In this document: positions 29,859-40,305 of the stretch, piece by piece
How the letters are laid out: the number at the start of each line of letters is the position of its first letter
How positions within the stretch are numbered: the stretch's first letter is position 1
DNA from: CAVWUA01 sp963758025
Lineage (GTDB): Bacteria > Planctomycetota > Planctomycetia > Isosphaerales > Isosphaeraceae
Direction of reading: 5' to 3'
Assembly (NCBI GenBank): GCA_963758025.1
Contig: CAVWUA010000022.1
Coordinates: 27,060 to 91,059 of the forward strand
DNA: 64,000 bases
The notes under the pieces: model-generated
The model's input: only the letters and a program-made list of their open reading frames with translations
The model's database searches: none
Told to the model about the DNA's origin: nothing
Program-made: the position numbers and the translations under genes

Positions 29859-30496
29859 TCAAAGTCCGGCGCCGAAACCGTTCTCGCGGTCGGAGCCGAT
29901 CCCTTCGGCCGGGTCCTTGCGCGGGGAGACGTGAGGGCCCCGCAGGACCGAGCCGCGGTTGTGCTGGGTGTGGCCGCGGAGCGGACCGCCGCGCCGCAGC
30001 GGGGGCTCGCTGGCCGAGGCATGCGCCGCGCGGGCATCGGCGTCTCGTACGGGTTGACCTCGAACTCTTCCCCGCCGTCGATATCGTCGTAGCGCGAGAC
30101 GTAGCCCGGCAGCTTCGACCGCTCCAGCTCGTCGGCGTAAGAGGCCAGCACCGCGGCCTGGATCTTCTCGCGGCACGCGGAGTTGATCGGGTGGGCGATG
30201 TCGGCGTGCAGCTTGGCGCGGCCGTCGGCGTCGCGGAGCGCGCGGTTCTCGTCCAGGCGGCCGCCGCACTGGTTGCAGAAGCGGCTGCGCAGGTGGTTCT
30301 TGGTGCCGCAGTGGTTGCAGCGGTCGGTCAGCTTCCGCGACGGCATGGCCACGAAGAAGCCCTTGGCCCCCTCGATGATCTTCAGGTCACGGATGACGAA
30401 CATGTCGTCGAACGTGATGCTGCAGAAGGCTTGCAGCCGCTCGTTGCTGCCCGAGTTGTCTTCCATGAGCTTGATGCGAACTTCGGTGATCTCCAC
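29859..30496 (-). CDS. spoVG: SpoVG-family regulator with inserted zinc ribbon (one frameshift)
   Basis: Starts MEITEVRIKLMEDN after GGAGTA. Residues 1-60 match SpoVG (CSITFDDMFVIRDLKIIEG, FVAMPSRKL). The canonical protein continues directly to the HPIN segment, but here CNHC and CNQC follow first (residues about 60-78), predicting a zinc ribbon, then ADIAHPINSACREKIQAAVL. After residue about 150 a frameshift near 30000 leads to a Gly/Arg-rich tail ending at 29859. SpoVG proteins bind RNA/DNA as global regulators. It lies 13 bases after ispE, the order known from Firmicutes. Confidence 0.88.
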
Positions 30497-30509
30497 GGCC
30501 GGTACTCCT

Positions 30510-31418
30510 TTACGCGGGGTGATGTCTCAAGGTCCGCAGGTCACGACCCGGACCCGTCCTAGTCCGAGCGTGCTCAAGGTGTCGCGCGGCGGCGTTCGCC
30601 GCGTCGCGGTCGCGGGCCAGGCCAAAATAGGCCGAGCCGCTTCCACTCATCAGGTGCCCGTCCAGCGACGGGCCCAGGTTCGCCAGGGCCTCGCGCACCC
30701 GGACCAAGTCCGGGTCGGATGCGCTCGGCGACGGGCTGGAGCCGGTTGAACAGGCTCCGCCCCAGGGCGGCGGTGTCTCCGCGTGGCCAGGGCCTCGCAG
30801 AACCGGTCCGATCGGCCGGGGCCGTTCGGGCACGGTCAGGTGACGATACACGTCGGCGGTGCTCACGCCGACCGGCGGGCAGACCAGAACAAGTGGTAGC
30901 GTCTCCGGCAGGGACGAGCGGCTCCACCCGTTCGCCCCGACCGCGGCAGACCGCGGCCGGACCGTGCAGGAAGAACGCCACGTCGCTGCCGATCTCCCCG
31001 GCCAGGGCGTCCAGCCGGTCCGGGGGGGTTTGCAGGTTCCAGAGCCGATCCAGGGCGAGCAAGGTCGCCGCCGCGTCGCTCGATCCGCCGGCCAGCCCCG
31101 CCTGCGCCGGGATGGCCTTTGCCAGGGTGATCGTCGCGCCACGTGACACGCCCGCCGTCCCGTCTCAGACGCTCAGCCGCCCGGACGACCAGGTTCTCCG
31201 CCCCGGTCGGCAGGGTCGGGTCGTCGCACCGGAGGGAGATCCGGCCCGACGGGTCGTCGACGAATCGTCAGCGTGTCGTGCAGGTCGACGGTCACCATCA
31301 GCGTCTCAAGCTCGTGGTAGCCGTCCGTTCGCTTGCCCAGGACCTCCAGGAACAGGTTCAGCTTGGCCGGTGCGCGACACGTCACGCCGCCGGCCTCCTT
31401 GTCCTCGATCACGATCAT
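30510..31418 (-). CDS. ispE: 4-diphosphocytidyl-2-C-methyl-D-erythritol kinase (several frameshifts)
   Basis: Starts MIVIEDKEAGGVTCRAPAKL with the GHMP-kinase N-terminal motif APAKLNLFLEVLGKRTDGYH, then the ATP loop AQAGLAGGSSDAAATL, ALAGEIGSDVAFFLHG, and the C-terminal LMSGSGSAYFGLA. These pieces lie in three frames joined by about four to six single-base shifts. The enzyme phosphorylates CDP-ME in the methylerythritol phosphate isoprenoid pathway and is normally essential, which argues that the shifts are sequence errors. It is followed after 13 bases by spoVG. Confidence 0.85.
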
Positions 31419-31814
31419 GGCAACGGCACCCGACGGTTGCCCGTCGCGTCCGTTCCCCGAGACCGAGACGGCCCGCGAAAGAGGCGGCCCCGCTGTCCGC
31501 TGACCTCTGCTCCCGGATGCGATTTCATGGCACGATTTCAGAGAGTGTTTGGGACAGGGCGACTCCGTTTCCGCGTGCGTCCCGATGTCGCGGGTCGTTC
31601 TATCCCGTTCGCGGAATCGTCGCAATAGGTAAAAATGACAAACTCGCAAAAACCCTCAAGCCCCGACAGCCCATCTCACCATTCCGCGCCTGACCTACCG
31701 CCCCGGGGCGATTCCCCGCTACAATATCATAGTCCGGAGCCGATGTTCCGGCGCGAAACACGGGATGACCCTTGCCCTCTCCTCTTCCATTGCTCTCCGA
31801 AGGACACCGACACG
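31419..31814. other. Divergent promoter region of ispE and queE
   Basis: About 400 bases without a supported gene. An ATG at 31635 lies in the queE frame but the intervening residues are Ser/Pro-rich and unlike QueE. Confidence 0.4.
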
Positions 31815-32528
31815 TTGAGCCTGCCGATCGTCTCCGCTTCCTCACCGCTCGCCCGACGCCTCCGACCCTTGCGCGGCAAGCCGGCCGGCTCGCTCGTCGT
31901 CCATGAGATCTACCGGAGCCTTCAGGGGGAAGGGACGTTCGCCGGCCTGCCCTGCGTCTTCATCCGGCTGACGGCCTGCCACCTGCGCTGCGGGTACTGC
32001 GACACGCCGCATGCCTTCGGCCAGGGTGCCACCCTGACGATGGACGAGGTGCTGACCAGGGCCCTGGACCTGGGGGACCCCCTGGTCGAGGTCACCGGCG
32101 GCGAGCCGCTGCTCCAGCCGGAGGTTCTCCCGCTGTTAAGCCAGCTCGCCGACGCCGGGCGCACCGTCTTGCTGGAAACCAGCGGCACCCTCGACATCAC
32201 TCCCGTCGATCGCCGCGTCCGGATCATCCTCGACCTGAAGACCCCCGGCTCCGGCGAGGTCGAGGCGAACCTCTGGTCGAACCTGGACCGGCTCAAGCCG
32301 ACCGACGAGCTGAAGTTCGTCATCTGCGACCGCGATGACTTCGACTGGGCCGTCGCGCAGATCCATGCCCATCACTTGATCGAGCGTTGCCCGATCCTCG
32401 TCAGCGCGGTTCACGACCAGGTGGAACCGGCCGACCTCGCGGCCTGGGTTCTCGCGTCGCGCTTACCCCTGCGTCTCCAGGTGCAACTTCACAAGGTTCT
32501 CTGGGGGCCTGAGGCCCAAGGCGTCTGA
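31815..32528 (+). CDS. queE: 7-carboxy-7-deazaguanine synthase
   Basis: The TTG at 31815, with GAAGGAC ten bases upstream, gives about 237 residues, the usual QueE length. Radical-SAM cluster motif C-X3-C-X2-C is seen in CHLRCGYCD, preceded by the substrate-binding IYRSLQGEGTFAGLP and followed by VEVTGGEPLLQPEVLPLL and LLETSGTLD. It converts 6-carboxytetrahydropterin to CDG in queuosine/7-deazapurine synthesis. No other que gene is adjacent in the window. Confidence 0.92.
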   Translation: MSLPIVSASSPLARRLRPLRGKPAGSLVVHEIYRSLQGEGTFAGLPCVFIRLTACHLRCGYCDTPHAFGQGATLTMDEVLTRALDLGDPLVEVTGGEPLLQPEVLPLLSQLADAGRTVLLETSGTLDITPVDRRVRIILDLKTPGSGEVEANLWSNLDRLKPTDELKFVICDRDDFDWAVAQIHAHHLIERCPILVSAVHDQVEPADLAAWVLASRLPLRLQVQLHKVLWGPEAQGV

Positions 32529-32570
32529 GCGGACGGACGAGCCGTTCCGCGTCGCGATCTTCGGATCCGA

Positions 32571-32804
32571 TTACCAGGGCAGCGCAAATCGGTAACCGAT
32601 CAATTGCTGGATGAACAACATCGCGATCAGACAGATGAGCACCATCAGGAAGGTCTGGGTCATGTTCGCGGCCATCTGCCGGAACCCCTGGCCGTGACTC
32701 ACACTCACCACGCCACTACGCAGCGTTAACCAGACGCCCAGCGCAAGCAAAAAAACGATCGGACCAAGCACACAGACCGCTTTGAGCTGTTCCTGGAGAC
32801 TCAT
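32571..32804 (-). CDS. Small two-helix membrane protein
   Basis: 77 residues from MSLQEQLKAV; GGGGGAG lies upstream. Two hydrophobic helices (CVLGPIVFLLALGVWLTL and TFLMVLICLIAMLFIQQLI) joined by a polar loop. Convergent with queE. No family recognised; the good ribosome site and membrane pattern support coding. Confidence 0.55.
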   Translation of the reverse strand: MSLQEQLKAVCVLGPIVFLLALGVWLTLRSGVVSVSHGQGFRQMAANMTQTFLMVLICLIAMLFIQQLIGYRFALPW

Positions 32805-33356
32805 GGGAGGATCTCCCCCCTCAATGTTGAAAAACATGCGTCAGGACATGCCCCGCAGAGAAATGGCAAACGCGGTGCCGTCCGACGGTGCATTCGACGT
32901 GTCAAAAACGCGCCGCGACGATCTCCGCACCGTCCAATTCTAGTCGCCGGGCTTGAGGAAATATTTGAAAATTTGAGAATTTTCTGAGATTGCGGTTGCA
33001 ATTTAATGATCGCGCGTTCTGGCGAAAACTCACGACTTGCCCAGCCTGGAGGCCATGAGAACTCTAGCAGAAGTTTGACGACAATGATGTGATAAATTGG
33101 TGAAACTGGGTAATTTGAGGAGGAATTTTTGGCGTCGATACGCCAGCGCCGACCGAACCCACCTGCCATTCTGGCAGCGGCCTGGATGTGGGAATGGGGG
33201 CGATGCCCTGCGCCGACCGAACCCAAGCGGATCGAGTTCCGCAGGACAAAGGGCCAATTCCAGATTCCAGAACTTCAAAGAGGAACGATACTTCTGGAAT
33301 CTGGGAGTACGTACGATCGGCCACGCGGCCATCCGTATAGGGGACTGGGCGAGGGA
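32805..33356. other. Intergenic region, partly AT-rich
   Basis: About 550 bases. An AT-rich part (32960-33130) may hold the small membrane protein's promoter. Short open frames on both strands have no resemblance to known proteins. Contains the inverted repeat 33260-33304. Confidence 0.4.
33260..33304. repeat. Inverted repeat, 13-bp arms
   Basis: CCAGATTCCAGAA (33260-33272) and its exact complement (33292-33304) enclose 19 bases. The arm contains the same AGATTCC word as the tandem repeat at 27989-28027. It lies about 55 bases after the tatD stop and could serve as its transcript end. Confidence 0.7.
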
Positions 33357-34154
33357 TCAGCCTTTCAGGACGTCGTCTTCGGGAAGGCGGAAGAGGCGGC
33401 GGGCGTTGGCGGTGGTGAGGGCGGCGAAGGCGGCGGGGGTCATGCCTCGGACCTGAGCGATCCGCTCGGCGGTCAAGGCGACGCGAGCCGGTTCGTTGGT
33501 CTTGCCTCGGTGGGGATGGGGGCTCAGATAGGGGCTATCGGTCTCGACCAGGATGCGGTCGTCGGGCACCCGCGCGGCGACCTCGCGGAGCGGGTCGAGG
33601 GACTTGTTCACGAACGTCACCATGCCCGCGAATGAGATGTGCAGGCCCAGATCCAGGAAGGCCGGGCATCGTCCCAGGTCCCGGTAAAGGAGTGCAAGAC
33701 GCCCCGGACCGGACCCGGTTGCCGGGCAAGCTGCGCGGCGATGTCCGACTCGCATTCCCGGCAGTGGATGACGACCGGCAGGCCCCGCTCGCGGGCCAGG
33801 TTGAGATGGCGGTCGAACGACTCTTGTTGCAAGGCGAACGGGGTGCGATCCCAGTAGCGGTCCAGCCCCGTCTCGCCGAGGGCGACGACCTTCGGCCGGT
33901 CGGCCAGAGCAACGATGCGTTCCCAGTCGCCGGGTTGAGACTCGATCAGGTCGTTCGGCTGGAGCCCGACGGCGGCGAAGACCCCGGGCCAGGCCTCGGC
34001 CAGAGCACGAGTCGATTCGCTATCGGCGGCTGTCGTGCCGATGGCGATGAGCTGAACCACTCCCGCCCCGCGCCCGCCGGAGCACGTCACCCAGGTTCTC
34101 GGAGAGCCGCCGATCGTCGAGGTGCGCGTGCGTATCCACCAGTCCCGGCGTCAC
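33357..34154 (-). CDS. tatD: TatD-family metal-dependent DNase (two frameshifts)
   Basis: Starts at a GTG at 34154 preceded by GAGGGAG; the first residues VTPGLVDTHAHLDD hold the HxH metal site. After a shift near 34060: GVVQLIAIGTTAADS, VALGETGLDRYWD, LPVVIHCRECE, LHSFTGTWDDA; after a second near 33670: ISFAGMVTFVNK and ILVETDSPYLSPHPHRGK (Asp metal ligand). About 265 residues. It is a deoxyribonuclease/deacylase TIM-barrel enzyme. Its start overlaps the Fur stop by four bases (GTGA), so both are translated together. Confidence 0.9.
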
Positions 34155-34660
34155 GACCCGTCTCCCTCCGCGTCGGTCGGCTCCTCGTCGTCGGGCGGGG
34201 CGGTTGCCTCAGAGTCTTCATAAAAGCCGACAAGTTCCAGCCGGTAGCCGGTCACACGGAAACCCTTTTGCTGGAGCCGGTTTGAGAGATCCGGGTCGAG
34301 CTTGGCGATCAGCTCGGGATCGAAGGGGGTCGGCAGGTCCTCGACATGCCCCGTGCGGAGGCAGCGCAGGTGGTAATGCCCCTCGGCACGGGCGTCGAAC
34401 CGGGCCGAGCCGTCCCCATGCGCGGCGAGCCGGGTCACCAGACCGCAGGCCTCCAGCGCCTCCAGCGCCTTGTACACGGTCGCCAGGCTGATCCGGGGCA
34501 CCTCCCCGCGAACGCAACGGTAGATCTCCTCAGCGGTTGGATGATGCGATCCGGTCTGAACGAGGTAGTCGTACACCGCCTGCCGCTGGCGTGTGCAACG
34601 CCAGCCCGCGGCTTCGAGTACCAAGCGGAGTTGTTCCGATCCCGGAGCGGCAGACGACAT
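34151..34660 (-). CDS. Fur-family metalloregulator
   Basis: 169 residues. N-terminal winged helix (GWRCTRQRQAVYDYLVQTG, HPTAEEIYRCVRG, ISLATVYKALEALEACGLV) and dimerisation domain with EGHYHLRCLRTGHVEDL. The structural-zinc CxxC pair of classical Fur is reduced to C-L-R-T and no C-terminal CxxC is seen, so the zinc site is incomplete. An acidic tail (PPDDEEPTDAEGDG) follows. The metal (Fe, Mn, Zn or peroxide sensing) cannot be assigned. Overlaps tatD by four bases. Confidence 0.85.
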   Translation of the reverse strand: MSSAAPGSEQLRLVLEAAGWRCTRQRQAVYDYLVQTGSHHPTAEEIYRCVRGEVPRISLATVYKALEALEACGLVTRLAAHGDGSARFDARAEGHYHLRCLRTGHVEDLPTPFDPELIAKLDPDLSNRLQQKGFRVTGYRLELVGFYEDSEATAPPDDEEPTDAEGDGS

Positions 34661-34753
34661 CGGCGAGGGAGGTCCTTCCGAAGAGACCGATCAGGACAAT
34701 CTAAAGTGAATGTCCTGGCGACTTTCCAGCGCAATGCGCGCGGCTTGAGCCCT

Positions 34754-34803
34754 ATAGCTTCCGCACGTAAAGCTATTGTTCGGTCGCTTGACAGAGTTGT
34801 CAA
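34754..34803. promoter_or_regulatory. Two inverted repeats upstream of the Fur gene
   Basis: ATAGCTT/AAGCTAT (34754-34760 and 34770-34776) and TTGACA/TGTCAA separated by GAGT (34788-34803). They lie in the upstream region of the fur-tatD operon and could be operators; the spacing does not match a consensus Fur box. The rest of 34661-35196 shows no gene; I looked for rimP, usually found before nusA, and did not see it. Confidence 0.4.
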
Positions 34804-35196
34804 CTGCCTGTTAGTGTAAGGGACGGGGCTGACACGGGGTGGCAAGAGGTCTTCGTTTCATTCGAGGATCATCCGTCAGAAGGCGGGTCGATCGGGGTCA
34901 TCTTGCCACGGATTCCGTTCACTCTCAGTCGCGCTTTTTGGGAAGCGTCTGGGAGGCCCTGATCCATCGACCACCGTGGTGATCGGCGGCCGGTTGGATC
35001 GTCGGAACCGCATCAGTACACAGCCCGCGCGCGAATTGGCGCGGGGCGTGCTGGTGGGGACAGGCGGAGAAGGCGTCGCGCCAGAGACCATCGCGGGCGC
35101 GGCACGGGGCCCGGACACGCCTTCTCGGCGGGCCGGGCTGTCCGGGCTCGCCAGGGTCCATCGCATCAGGCGTCGGCACGCCTTCGGAGGGGTTGC

Positions 35197-36939
35197 ATGA
35201 GTGTTGATCTGGTCCGCATCGTCGATAGCATCCACCGCGACAAGAACATACCCAAGGACGTTCTGTTCGAGGGGATCGAATCGGCGCTGGCCACCGCGGC
35301 CAAGAAACACTACCCGAACGCCGAGGAAATCTCGGTGAAGATCGACCCGGATTCGGGCAAGATCACCACCACGACCGACGGCGAGCAGGTCGATCCCCCG
35401 GACTTCGGCCGGATCGCCGCGCAGACGGCCAAGCAGGTCATCATCCAGAAGATCCGTGAGGCCGAGCGCGACACGCTTTACGACGAGTTCGAGGGGCAGC
35501 GCGGCGAACTGGTCACCGGCACCGTTCAGCGCTTCGAGGGGGGGGCCGTCACGGTCAACCTGGGCAAGACGGACGCCCTCTTGCCCCGAGGTGAGCAGAT
35601 CCCCGGTGAGAGCCATCACCCGGGGGAGCGCGTCCGGGCGATCATCCTCGACGTGCGAAAGGTCGGCCAGCGGGTCAAGATCATCCTCAGCCGCACTCAT
35701 CCCGACTTCGTCCGGCGGCTCTTCGAGCTGGAAATCCCCGAGATCGCCGACCAGATCATCTCCATCCGCGCCCTGGCCCGCGAGGCCGGCTACCGCTCGA
35801 AGGTGGCTGTCACCTCGATCGACACAAAGGTCGATGCCGTCGGGGCGTGCGTCGGCGTGCGCGGGACGCGGATCAAGAACATTGTCGATGAGCTGGGCGG
35901 CGAGCGGATCGATATTGTCCGCTGGAACGAGGCCTTGCAGGTTCTGATCCCGAATGCCTTGCAACCGGCGGAAATCGACGAGGTGATGCTCTGCAACCTG
36001 CTGGGCCGGGCGATCGTCCTGGTGCGGGAGGACCAGCTCTCGCTGGCGATCGGTCGGCGCGGGCAGAACGTCCGGTTGGCCTCGAAGCTCGTCGGCTGGG
36101 ACATCGAGATCATGACCAGCGAGGAGCTGGACGAGCTGATCGAGAAGGCCGTCGGCGCCTTCACCCGGATCGAAGGGGTCGATACCGACCTGGCCGAGAA
36201 GCTCGTCGAGCAGGGGATTCTCAGCTACGACGATCTGTCGGTCATGGAAATTGATGACCTGGTGAACACTATCGAGGGTTTGACCGAAGAAACGGCAACC
36301 GAAATCACCGCGCGAGCGGAAACTCTCGCCGAGGAGCAGACCGAGGAGATGCCGCGTCGCAAGGGCGCGCGGCCCGCGGCCGCTCCGTCGGGCGAGGAGA
36401 CGCCCGCGGAGGAAACCCCGGCTCCGACCCTCGACGAGCTTCTCGGCGAGGCCCCGGCCGAGACGTCCGAGCCCCTTGCGCCTGAAGAACCGGCGGTCGA
36501 GCATCCGATCGAAGAGGGTGAGGCGCTGGAGTCTCGCGAAGGTCCGGACGAGCCGGAGGACTCGGGTCTGGAGGAGGAACTGGAAGAGGGCCACGACCTG
36601 CACGACATGGACCTGGCCGACGAGGCCAACGGCGATCAGGAACGCGGTCACGAAGTCACCCACGCTCCCAGCGACGCCGATCAGGGGGAAGGGGAGCGGA
36701 TTTTCAGTGAGGCCATCGAGGCCGGCACGACGCAGCAAGAGATCGAGGCCCGAGAGGCGGGCACGGGGCCAAACCGGCCGCCGTTGCCTACGCCCAATGT
36801 GACGTCCACCGGTTCGGGGGGCCTTCCGGCCGACCCGAGCCAGCCGAGCGGCCCGGATCAACAAGAACGGTCGTCTCCGCAGCCGAGCACCCCGGATGTG
36901 GAGCGCGCTTCGGATTCCCAGGACATGAACCAACCATGA
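35197..36939 (+). CDS. nusA: Transcription termination/antitermination protein NusA
   Basis: 580 residues. N-terminal NusA domain (LVRIVDSIHRDKNIPKDVLF, ALATAAKKHYP), S1 domain (ELVTGTVQRFEGGAVTVNLG), two KH domains (KVDAVGACVGVRGTRIKNIV; LSLAIGRRGQNVRLASKL), then one helix-hairpin-helix acidic repeat (FTRIEGVDTDLAEKLVEQGI). The C-terminal ~190 residues are very acidic, Pro/Glu-rich and probably disordered, longer than in most bacteria. It binds RNA polymerase and regulates pausing and termination. First gene of the nusA-infB-ylxP-rbfA block. Confidence 0.96.
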   Translation: MSVDLVRIVDSIHRDKNIPKDVLFEGIESALATAAKKHYPNAEEISVKIDPDSGKITTTTDGEQVDPPDFGRIAAQTAKQVIIQKIREAERDTLYDEFEGQRGELVTGTVQRFEGGAVTVNLGKTDALLPRGEQIPGESHHPGERVRAIILDVRKVGQRVKIILSRTHPDFVRRLFELEIPEIADQIISIRALAREAGYRSKVAVTSIDTKVDAVGACVGVRGTRIKNIVDELGGERIDIVRWNEALQVLIPNALQPAEIDEVMLCNLLGRAIVLVREDQLSLAIGRRGQNVRLASKLVGWDIEIMTSEELDELIEKAVGAFTRIEGVDTDLAEKLVEQGILSYDDLSVMEIDDLVNTIEGLTEETATEITARAETLAEEQTEEMPRRKGARPAAAPSGEETPAEETPAPTLDELLGEAPAETSEPLAPEEPAVEHPIEEGEALESREGPDEPEDSGLEEELEEGHDLHDMDLADEANGDQERGHEVTHAPSDADQGEGERIFSEAIEAGTTQQEIEAREAGTGPNRPPLPTPNVTSTGSGGLPADPSQPSGPDQQERSSPQPSTPDVERASDSQDMNQP

Positions 36940-37151
36940 GGGCCTGGAAAGGCCCAACACCGCGGGCCGACCATGTCGCCCACGCCCAGCCGCCCCCTTG
37001 ACTGACGGGGCGAGATCACGTTGGGCTTCCGACCTTGAGTGGGTCGGTCGCCCAAAACTGGGCTTGGCACGATGGGTCGGCGGAGTTCACAATACCGACC
37101 GGCCCGTCCGGCTCGTTCGCCGGAGCGTGCCAATTCCAGGAGGAGTTGCCG

Positions 37152-40100
37152 TTGTCGTCCACGCGTGTCCATGAGCTGGCCAAAGAGTTGGGTTTGAAGA
37201 GCCAGGAATTGATCGACCGGATTCAAAAGGATGGGCTCGACGTTAAGCCCAGCCCACTGGCGAGCCTGGACCCGGCGATGGTGGACCGGATCAAGGCGAT
37301 GGTCCAAGGGGAGGGCAAGCCGTCGTCCCCGCCACCGAAGAGCCCCGCCGAACCTTCGACCCCAACCACCACCCCGGCCCGCTCAACCCCCCAGAGTCCC
37401 TCGGAGGCGTCCGCCATCCGCTCTACAGCCCCCGCTCCTCGGAGCCCAGAGGCCGGCCCCAGTCCCCACGCCCCGCGCGCCGAGCGCGGTGGGCCGGCTC
37501 CTTCGCCCGCGCCGGAGACACCCCCCGCGCGGCCTTCGACGTCTCCGACGGCGTCTCCGCAAGCGCCCAATCGTCCGGCACCCGGTCCCTCGGGGCAGGG
37601 TCCGCGCCCCGGTGGCCACGCCCCGGCGAGCCGCGGGGGTCCGCTCTCGGGCCATACCCCGCACCGGGACCGCGCCACGGGCCGGCCCTCTTCCGGCGGC
37701 GGCGAAGCCCCGGCTTCGGGCGGACAACCCCCCAGCCGGATCTGCGCCCTCATCCGACCTCGCCTCCCCCGTTGCGTCGGAGCGACTATATCTCACCGAC
37801 CGGGACGCGGCAGTCGAACGTGAACCGGCCCTCGCCGACATCCCAGCCGCCGGTCCGCCGGCCGGAAGGGGGCGAAGGCTCGCGCCGCGACGCAGGCTCC
37901 AGCGGCTCCCGACGCCCCCTGCCCCCGGTGGCCAGTTCGACCCCCTCGGCCCCCCGGCGCCGGAACCCCCGAGGCCGACTGGGCCGGCCGAGGCCAAGAC
38001 GCAGCGGCCGGACGTCAAGCTGACCCCGGATCAGATCCGGGCGATGATGCAATCCGGCCAGCTCGGCACCGGCGGCGCGATGGGCATGCCCGGCCGGCCT
38101 GGACCGGGTGGCGGTGGCCCGGGGCAAGGCCCGCGCGGCCAGGCACCGGCCAACCTCCGGCGTCAACAGCAGCCCGCCGCTCCGGTCGTTCCCCCGCCCG
38201 TCGATGAAGAGGAAGAACGCAAGAATAAAAGCGGCGGACGCCTGGGTGGTACGGCCGATCGCGCGGGCCGACGCGCGCAAGCGCGCTGAGCGAGCGAGCG
38301 AGCGTGGGCGTACGCCCACGGCTCTGCTCGGTGACGATGATGATGTGCGTCGCGGTCGGGGCGGCAACCGCAACCGTCGCGGCGGCGGAGGCCGCGCGGC
38401 TCAGGTGGCTCCGCGCAAGACGCACGCCGCCATCGAGCCGCCGATCACGGTCCGTAGCCTCAGCGAGGCGATCGGCATCCCCGCCAACAACATCATCCGC
38501 AAACTGATGGCGCTCGGCCAGCTGGCCAACATCAACTCCAGCCTCGACGACGAGACGGCCATGATGATGGCCATGGAGTTCGGTGTCGAACTGGATGTCG
38601 TTTACGAGCGGACCGCCGAGGATGAGCTGCTCGAGTCCATCGAACAGCAGGAGGAAGAGGACGCGGAGGCCCTGGAGCTTCGGCCGCCGATCATCACGAT
38701 CCTCGGCCACGTCGATCACGGCAAGACCTCGCTGCTGGACAAGATCCGCAAGGCCAACGTCGTCGATAGCGAGACGGGCGGCATCACCCAGCACATCGGT
38801 GCCTACCAGATCGAGCACGAGGGCAAGAAGGTCACCTTCGTCGATACGCCGGGCCACGAGGCGTTCACCGCCATGCGCGCTCGCGGGGCGAATGTCACCG
38901 ACATCGTCGTCCTGGTCGTCGCGGCCGACGACGGCGTCATGCCCCAGACGAAGGAAGCGATCGCCCACGCGAAGGCGGCCGAGGTGCCCGTCGTCGTCGC
39001 CTTGAACAAGATCGACATCCCGAACGTCGATACCCAGGCCAACATCACGAAGATCTATGGCGAGCTGGCCCAGGAAGGTCTGAGCCCGGTCGAGTGGGGC
39101 GGCGAGACCGAGGTGATCAAGACGTCGGCCTCGTCCGGCACGGGGATCACCGACCTGCTGGCGACCCTGGAGATGATCGCCGAACTGCACGAGCTGAAGG
39201 CCAACCCGAACCGCCCGGCGACCGGGACGTGCCTGGAGGCGTCGGTCTCGGAGGGGCGCGGCGTCCTGGCGACAATCCTGGTCCAGAACGGCACGTTGCG
39301 GGTCGGGGACGTCATCGTCTGCGGCGACGGCTACGGCCGCGTCCGGGCCTTGTTCAATGACCTCGGGCAGCCGGTTGACGAAGCCGGGCCAAGCACCCCG
39401 GTTGAGGTCTCGGGCCTCGACTCGGTGCCCACGGCCGGTGAGAAATTCGGCGTCATCGACGACATCACCCGTGCTCGGGATGTCGCCGAAACCCGCCGCG
39501 ACCGGACCCGAGGCGCCGCCCTGGGTGAGCGCCAGGCCATCACGCTGGAAAACCTCTTCTCGAAGGTGGCCGAGCAGAAGGTCAAGAGCCTGAACCTGAT
39601 CCTCAAGGCCGACGTTCAGGGCTCGCTGGAAGCGCTGATCAAGGAGCTGGAAAAGCTGGAAAACCCGGAGGTGCCGATCCGCATCCTCCTGAAGGGTGTC
39701 GGCGGGATCAGCGAGAGCGACATTCTCCTGGCCGATGCCAGCGAGGCCATCGTGATCGGCTTCCGCGTCGCCCCGGAAGATCGCGCCGTCAGCCTGGCGG
39801 ACGAGAAGAAGATCGACATCCGTCGCTACGATATCATCTACCAGGTGACCGACGAGGTGAAGAAGGCCGTCGAGGGCCTGCTCGTGCCCGAGGTCAAGGA
39901 GGTTCACCTGGGTCGCGCGGTCGTGCGGCAGACGTTCAAGATCTCGAAGGTCGGCATGGTCGCCGGCTGCTTCGTCACCCAGGGCACGATCGAGCGCACC
40001 GCCAAGGCGCGGATCATCCGTGAAGGTCGAGAGATCTACAAGGGTGCGATCGACGCCTTGAAACGCTTCAAAGATGACGTCCGCGAGGTTCGTGAAGGCT

Positions 40101-40195
40101 TCGAGTGCGGCATCAAGGTCACGAACTTCGATGACCTGAAGACCGACGATGTGATCGAGGCCTATCGCGTCGATGTGATTCGTCGGACGCTGTGA
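37152..40195 (+). CDS. infB: Translation initiation factor IF-2 (two or more frameshifts)
   Basis: Start TTG at 37152 with AGGAGGAG six bases upstream. IF2N domain (RVHELAKELGLKSQELIDRI), a long Pro/Arg/Gly-rich linker with frameshifts near 37770 and 38280, a second IF2N-like domain (VRSLSEAIGIPANNIIRKLM), and the GTPase: GHVDHGKTSLL (G1), GITQHIGAY (G2), DTPGHEAF (G3), NKID (G4); then domains II-IV to VIEAYRVDVIRRTL. It delivers fMet-tRNA to the 30S subunit. The shifts fall in the disordered linker but must be errors, since the factor is essential. Confidence 0.95.
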
Positions 40196-40305
40196 CGGGC
40201 TGTCTCCGGCCTTTCGCGGCAGGCAACCGGTCGTTGGCGACCCTCTCTCGATGGTCCCCGCCGCCCGGTTGTCTGTCGGTTTTTGGCCTTCCAGTTGACC
40301 ATCCC

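Noticed and set aside
34661..35196. A rimP gene before nusA
   Set aside because: No frame in this region shows RimP features.
34876..36960. 694-codon minus-strand open frame opposite nusA
   Set aside because: It is antisense to the clearly recognisable nusA, has no family resemblance, and long antisense frames are common at this GC content.
38015..39907. 630-codon minus-strand frame opposite infB
   Set aside because: Antisense shadow; infB GTPase motifs are unambiguous on the plus strand.
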